64,000 nucleotides of DNA, taken from NCBI RefSeq assembly GCF_040807025.1, contig NC_090943.1:24395213-24459212 (forward strand). The letters run 5' to 3'. The notes under the pieces were generated by a model, which saw only the letters and a list, made by a program, of their open reading frames with translations, had not been told where the DNA came from and did not search any database. The DNA is from Struthio camelus. Lineage: Eukaryota; Chordata; Aves; Struthioniformes; Struthionidae. This document shows positions 59,101 through 64,000 of this stretch, one piece after another; position 1 is the stretch's first letter; each line of letters opens with the position of its first letter. A program made the translations under genes and the position numbers.

Positions 59101-59599
59101 TTAATAGTTAGTTTTCTTACGCCCGTATCTCATGCTCCAGCATCCCAATGCCAAAAACCAATTTATGGTACCTGAGAAATCAAAAAGCCAATTACTTTCT
59201 TACTACAGCCAAAAACTACAGGTTGGCTAGAACATTCATACGTGCTTCCAGACAGAAGCTCTACCCTCCAAATGTAAGAAAACTGTCTCCGGGTAAATAA
59301 ATCCAATCTATTAATTACCTCGTGATTCATTACCTTCACAGATGCTCTCCGGTTGCACTCCATGGATGTTCTTCAGCCCTTGCTTTGTCTGCTCCCTCAG
59401 GCTATCCCAAATGTGGGATGCACAGTTCCCTCCTCCAAGTGAATGCGCTCCATTTCTCTATCCTCCTTCTTCCAACACCACAAAGAATCCTAAGAGCTGC
59501 TTCTTTTTAAGATAATCTGAGAGCAGGCGACTCAACACTAAACTGTGCTCAACACTGAACCAGGCCGTGCAACACCAAGTGCCCCAGGTTTAGCAGAAG
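59101..59599. other. Unique sequence
   Basis: ORFs on both strands (59163-59363 minus, 59322-59510 plus) lack domains. Nothing else recognised. Confidence 0.5.
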
Positions 59600-59690
59600 G
59601 TCAAAATTTCCTGCATGACCTTGGACAAAGATCGAAGTACCCTTACGTAGCTAGGTTTAATGGCTGGTAAAATACAGTATCTTTAAGATC
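59600..59690 (+). mobile_element. Possible MIR-like SINE remnant
   Basis: CTGCATGACCTTGGACAAAG followed about 45 bases later by GGCTGGTAAAATACAGTATC recalls the MIR core ('tgtgaccttgggcaagtcac ... ctgtaaaatgggg'). The intervening part does not align well, so the call is tentative. Confidence 0.35.
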
Positions 59691-60730
59691 CAGGCCCCAG
59701 GCTTGCATTGCTGAAAGAACAGTATTTCTCAAACTCCCCCGGACCCTGTGAGGCTCTCAGCAATTGTGGCAACTGAGGGGAGGCTGCGAACAAGAGCTGG
59801 GAGGTTAACGTCAAGTTCAGGTGTAGTAACTACAGTTTTGAAAAGAATAATCAGGGGGGTAAAGGTAATTATAATTTTAGAAAAATTCCTAGGTTCAGGA
59901 TTTTTTAAATGCAGGACTTTCTGAGGCTTTCAGATGGTGTCTGTTGGGACCTCTCTTCCTTTCTATCAGTTTCAGATAACAAGACTACTACCTAGACGCT
60001 TTAAAAGAGAAAGAAAAGGCTGCTCGTTGCCTGTAGGGTTAAAATACATTGCAGTTCTTGGCAATAAAGACCTGTGGCTCTACTGGTCTTCTCAGCATGT
60101 AGCCAAGGATGCTAACTCAGCTATAAGACAGCCAAATCACACAGAGATTTTTTTTTTTAGTTTAGTGTCCATTATTAATAGGAAACCCACAGAAAATAAA
60201 AAATACAAATTGTAGATAAACATAAAAGCCTATTTTTAGTCTACGAGATATATGAGAAGGTACAGAGTCCAGGAGCAGCCACACGAGGTTATCTCCCATC
60301 TCTATGAAGTTTACCTGCAGGGTTATCTGCCAGGGCGTTGACTGCCAGAGAGGCTCTCTGGCACTGCCGCATCGTGTCCTTGGATTAGACTGAGGGATGG
60401 CTGAGAAAATTCTTGCAATTAATATGGGAAGATTTATCCTATCTTGTAGGAAGAGACTGAAAACAAACAGCCGAGTTTGTTTTTTTACCTAGATAACCAA
60501 ACAGAGCAAAAAAGTCAGAGGAAAAGGTGGGATCACCATGGAGGAAAGCAACAAAACTAAATACAAAATTTAAGGACCACAGCAAGGACAGGTCTTGCTG
60601 CAGAGGCTCTTGCCTCTCGTACTATCACAGGGAGTCTGTGTTTAACACAAAACAATATTTTATTTTTGTAATTATTTTCATATAGCTACTCATAGCCCTT
60701 TTAAAAATGCCAGATATTAAAGCTCTGAGT
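59691..60730. other. Unique sequence
   Basis: A 9-base T run lies near 60150. The ORF at 59934-60215 lacks a domain. No gene seen. Confidence 0.5.
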
Positions 60731-60768
60731 CAGATCTTTCAGGTAGTGAGCAAAAACCTGATCTGAAA
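60731..60768. repeat. Small inverted repeat (fold-back trace)
   Basis: TCAGATCTTTCAGGT is followed after 11 bases by ACCTGATCTGA, giving an imperfect hairpin. Similar 'cagatct..' palindromes occur in old reptile/bird fold-back repeats, but assignment is uncertain. Confidence 0.5.
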
Positions 60769-61979
60769 GCACTGAGGTAGATCACTGTCCTCATCAGGTT
60801 GCCTTTGCTGGGTATTGCCAGCCCAAAAAAATGGACAGAGGAGACTATATCCAAATCTCTATGCAGTGCATGATTTAAGATTAGAGATATTTTAAGGAAA
60901 TTTACTCATGAAAAGAAGGAGGAAAAAAAGGAAAATGCTCCTCCTGATGCATTACCGGTAGTGGGAACTCTGCAGAGTTTGCAATAGAGCAAGTTGTGAA
61001 TTTTTTGACAAATGTCTTTCTCATTGAAAAATATTAAAATCAAAATTTTTTGTGGGAAAGGGTCTATTTTTTAGCTTTCAAAAAACCCATAGAAAAAATT
61101 TAAAAGAACAAAACTTCCAAGGTTAATGTTCTCAGAAAAGAACATGCTGGATTTTCACTTCAAAATGGCTTGCATTCTGGCATTTCAGTTAGTTAAAATA
61201 CAAAAGTCAGAGGTGAAACGGAATGCTTTGAAACCATGGAAATGACCATTTCACCCAGATTACTACTTCATGAAAATGTTCAACATTTTGACTTCTGATA
61301 TTTGTATGGGATAAATTTTCAACATTTCAGACTCTTTGGGGGACATAAAATGAGCCTTCTAATGGGATTTGACTTTCCTTTCTTTATTCCTTAAATCTTT
61401 ATGAATGAAATCATGGGGAAAGTTATATGAGTGCTTTGCCTGTGATTAAAAATATGCCCAAGAGAAACTGCATCCAGTCTTAAAAATCAAGAAAGTTAAT
61501 TGAACGAGCATTTTTTTCATTGATTTTAGTGGGCTGTATATAGACATGCACAACAATGAAAGCCTTCACATTTCAGAAATGCAAATATATAGTTGCATAT
61601 TTAAACATGCATAGGCAAGTAACTGCACGCAGTTGCACCAATTCTGTGCGCATATTGTCCTTCATTTCTTGCAGACATTTACATATACTTGAAGAAGACA
61701 TGCTCATATGTATGCCTGTTATGCACACATGGAAAGGAATTTAAAATATTTACACATTTTAGGCTTCAATCTCTGACCACGTATGGTTTTCTGCTGTTAA
61801 AGAAACACTGAAAACCCCAGATCAGTAGCAGCCTAGATTCGTTTGGGATTTTTGATGTATTGCTGCCTACCTGCTCGTTAGACAACCTTTCTTTTCCTAA
61901 TTTATCACTCTATCACCAGATTTAGTACAAAGAACCAGCCTGCAAAAGGTAAAAAAATAATTATAAATTATACTGACCT
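60769..61979. other. AT-rich sequence with ATTTTCA-type motifs
   Basis: 61015-61345 is rich in ATTTTCA, TGAAAAT and CATTTCA strings on both strands, with partial dyad symmetry ('GAAAATGTTCAACATTTTGAC'). It may be a worn copy of an AT-rich palindromic repeat, and a similar texture occurs at 43735-43860. No gene. Confidence 0.4.
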
Positions 61980-62140
61980 GTTCACATTAGTGTGAATGTA
62001 AGCAGCACCGAGGTGTTTCTATTTATCACCATTTGCCTTGATAGGGCACCATTCATTTAATTTATCATTTGATTCCTTTCAATTATTTCTTCTTGAGAAG
62101 AAGTACAATCAGCATTATTTAGTTAGGACTGTGTTTGCCC
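61980..62140. promoter_or_regulatory. Candidate conserved non-coding element
   Basis: Contains TTCACATTAGTGTGAATG (near-palindromic, T-box-like), GAGGTGTTTCTATTTA and several ATTTAAT/ATCATTT cores, in repeat-free sequence. Weak texture-based call. Confidence 0.22.
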
Positions 62141-62418
62141 AAAAGGTTTTGTAAAACCCATTAAAAGGAAACAGCTACTTGTGCATTGGATCTAGAGTTT
62201 TCCTCAGATTACTTTGCGATTTAAAAACATTCTTACTTAACTTTTTATAGTTACAACAAGTTAACCTAGATAATCTACATTTAAGCTCAAGAGGAATGTA
62301 GCAAAATTGTATGAGTATTTTCTCTGTTATTTCAGGGTAACACACTTTTGCATCAAACAACCACCGATCTCAAAATCTTCTACCAAGGACCATTGCTGAT
62401 TATCTTACTGGTTTTCAG
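62141..62418. other. Unique sequence
   Basis: Nothing recognised before the microsatellite. Confidence 0.5.
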
Positions 62419-62445
62419 TTTGTTTGTTTGTTTGTTTGTTTGTTT
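62419..62445. repeat. (TTTG)n microsatellite
   Basis: Six pure TTTG units followed by TTT. No retroposon body is evident next to it. Confidence 0.95.
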
Positions 62446-63454
62446 AATTTTGGAAGCATTGGGCACCCTAAGCAAAGAAGTGGGACACACAATTCTAAAC
62501 ATGAATTAAAAATGACAAAATTAACCTAGGTGTTGCACAACCGGTTCAAATGCACTGAGTTATTAGGACAGCAGGTTATAAGCCTACCACCCCCTCTTCC
62601 TTCCCCTGCTACCATCTTCCCAAAGAAAAGGCTGAGCTAGATGCATAGACCCAAAGGGACAACTTAGTTGTGCGTACTGAAGTTTAGGAAGGGCTGTTGC
62701 ACTGTAAATCGGTCCTGTTGACTGAACTGAAAAGCAGTTCTTCTCTCAGGGTTTCTGCACTGTTCCCTGCTGACCAGCTGGACGTGTTGGGAGTCATGAA
62801 TTTCATACTGGAGTGCTTACCTTTCAATATGCTTCGGAGATTGCATTGCTGGACCTTGACTTTGTAGACACAGTAGTGGTCTACTGTACCAGTCTCAGTA
62901 TCTCAGTCCCTTTGTGGGTTTGAGCTTTACTCTTTCAGTGTCAGAGGATGCAACAGTGAATAAATTCACAAATGATGTCCAGGAGAATGAGGTAACAGGC
63001 AAATGTCAGAGGTAAATTTAAAAATGTGAATTGGTACATTAGTAATGATTTACTCTTACTTGTTACTTACAGTAACAAATCCCTCTGGTATTTCTCGTTT
63101 CTCATGTGATTTGTTTAGTATTGGGCACCTAGTCACTTAAGAATATTGAAAAAGAGTAGGTTTGACACTGAGAGTTGGTGTTGACACCAAGGAAACAAGA
63201 GGTTTGTTCAAATCTGCATTTTTTTTAACTTCAAGGGCTAGAAAAAAGTCCAGTGAAACAGCAGGCTTACTACTTATCTGTCAGCATTTGAATCATTCAT
63301 TTGGAAGGAAGAGGGCTCTGACTTCTATGAGCCTTTACCAGTTTTTTTCTAAAATTTTTCATCCTATCCTCCTTCACAGGAGATCAATAAGGGCTTTCAG
63401 GGTGCCATTTGCAGACTGTCAGTTGATCACTTTGGCAATCGCTATAATTAAAGA
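62446..63454. other. Unique sequence, no gene seen
   Basis: The 125-codon ORF at 63162-63539 runs into the SINE/LINE-like tail to its right and has no recognisable domain, so it is unlikely to be a gene. Confidence 0.5.
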
Positions 63455-63560
63455 GCTCTCTGAGTTTCAGTGTACCCAGCTAAAAATGATGATAAGACTA
63501 CCGATACTCTTACTAAGGAGTTTTGAGGACTCTGGATGAAGAGCACTTTATTTAACACTA
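63455..63560 (+). mobile_element. MIR or L2-like 3' end
   Basis: CTCTGAGTTTCAGTGTACCC, then AGCTAAAAATGATGATAAGA, then a 'TTTTGAGGACTCTGGATGAAGAGCACTTT' end parallel the shared MIR/L2 3' segment ('tctcagtttcctcatctgtaaaatgggataat... ttgtgaggattaaatgag.. gcactt'). Old and diverged. Confidence 0.6.
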
Positions 63561-64000
63561 CTCTGTGACTTGTCATCCCTTTAACTTCATGAACTTCTGA
63601 CTTTCTCTAGGTAGAAAAGAAAGAAGAGGAAGAAAATCAGCTTCACAGGTGAGAAATAAAAGCAATTTTAGTTCGCGTTTAAAAGAATGAATTGCACAAA
63701 GGTCTACCTCACCTAAAGTAGGAAGGCTGTGACTATTGCTCTCTGCTTCCATTACAGCCATGCTGCCCTGCTGACTATCTCTGTGCTGCAAATTGCTTTA
63801 GCAGCTAAGAATGATTTTACTTAACTCCAGTATCTGGTGCCTGTCTTTGGTGAAAAATGTTCCCAACTCATGGAATACAGTTTAATTTTTGTTCTTTTAG
63901 CCTCTCTGCACCCGAGAGAAGTGCACTAAAAAGAGGCTCAGGGATATATCTGCATCTGTGTTTCACTCATCTGCAAACCAGGAACCGAGAGAGGCACAGC
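63561..64000. other. Unique sequence to window end
   Basis: No gene recognised. At 63945-63985 'CTGCATCTGTGTTTCACTCATCTGCAAACCAGG' faintly recalls the MIR core but is too short to call. Confidence 0.45.

Noticed and set aside
59720..59765. 'ATTTCTCAAACTCCCCCGGACC' resembling the end of a Charlie/MER-type DNA transposon
   Set aside because: Only one end-like phrase and no partner inverted repeat found nearby.
63162..63539. 125-codon ORF near the right end
   Set aside because: Its right end lies within a MIR/L2-like tail and no domain is recognisable.
1..64000. tRNA, rRNA, CRISPR array, or known microRNA hairpins
   Set aside because: Scanned by eye for B-box (GGTTCRANNCC), rRNA core phrases, regular direct repeats with spacers and familiar miRNA seeds. 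Nothing convincing was found, and a computed search (tRNAscan-SE, Infernal) could still find weak cases.
1..64000. Endogenous retroviral or other viral copies
   Set aside because: No LTR pair, primer binding site or gag/pol/env-like frame recognised. All RT-like coding belongs to CR1-clade LINEs.

Overview
This 64 kb window looks like non-coding vertebrate DNA, most likely from a bird. It is AT-rich, it has no spliced protein-coding gene or prokaryote-style operon that I can support, and its dominant interspersed repeat is the CR1 LINE. The three youngest CR1 copies have typical avian 3' halves. Two of them end in the CR1 terminal octamer repeat (ATTCTGTG-like), and the third has a decayed version of it. 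A crocodilian or turtle source cannot be fully excluded, because most of the older repeats here belong to amniote-wide families. Whether the window is an intergenic desert or one large intron cannot be decided from sequence alone. The predicted ORFs are either CR1 reverse-transcriptase (RT) remnants or short chance ORFs of about 60 to 130 codons.

Layout. At 0.4-1.6 kb lies a fairly young 5'-truncated CR1 (+), and at 3.5-4.2 kb an older CR1 (-). Ancient L3/CR1-like pieces lie at 7.2-7.5 kb (+) and 9.3-9.7 kb (-), and an older CR1 3' end at 12.1-12.4 kb (+). From 12.4 to 32.9 kb the sequence is mostly unique. It holds microsatellites, a short isolated CpG-rich island (22.86-23.13 kb), a CT-rich strand-asymmetric tract (27.6-28.5 kb) and a candidate conserved non-coding element (21.06-21.74 kb). 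A second young CR1 (-) occupies 32.87-33.99 kb. From 34 to 43.7 kb I see unique sequence with one fold-back repeat (40.6-40.8 kb) and another candidate conserved element (39.04-39.37 kb).

The 43.9-48.6 kb interval is a cluster of repeat fossils. It contains an L3/CR1-like tail (-), a second L3/CR1-like tail (-) split by a younger CR1 3' fragment (+), a MIR/CORE-SINE-like element (+), and a degraded CR1-like ORF2 about 1.6 kb long (+). Further right are an L3/CR1-like piece (51.85-52.07 kb, +), a third avian CR1 (57.06-57.65 kb, +) and a MIR/L2-like tail (63.45-63.56 kb, +). Possible conserved elements lie at 48.60-48.96, 58.60-59.10 and 61.98-62.14 kb.

No undescribed biological system was found. 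The best second-look items are the nested LINE insertion at 45.4-46.2 kb, the repeat-fossil cluster around it, the isolated CpG-rich island, and the candidate conserved elements. Family assignments of old repeats rest on recognising consensus-like phrases by eye, so their boundaries are approximate (usually within a few tens of bases).
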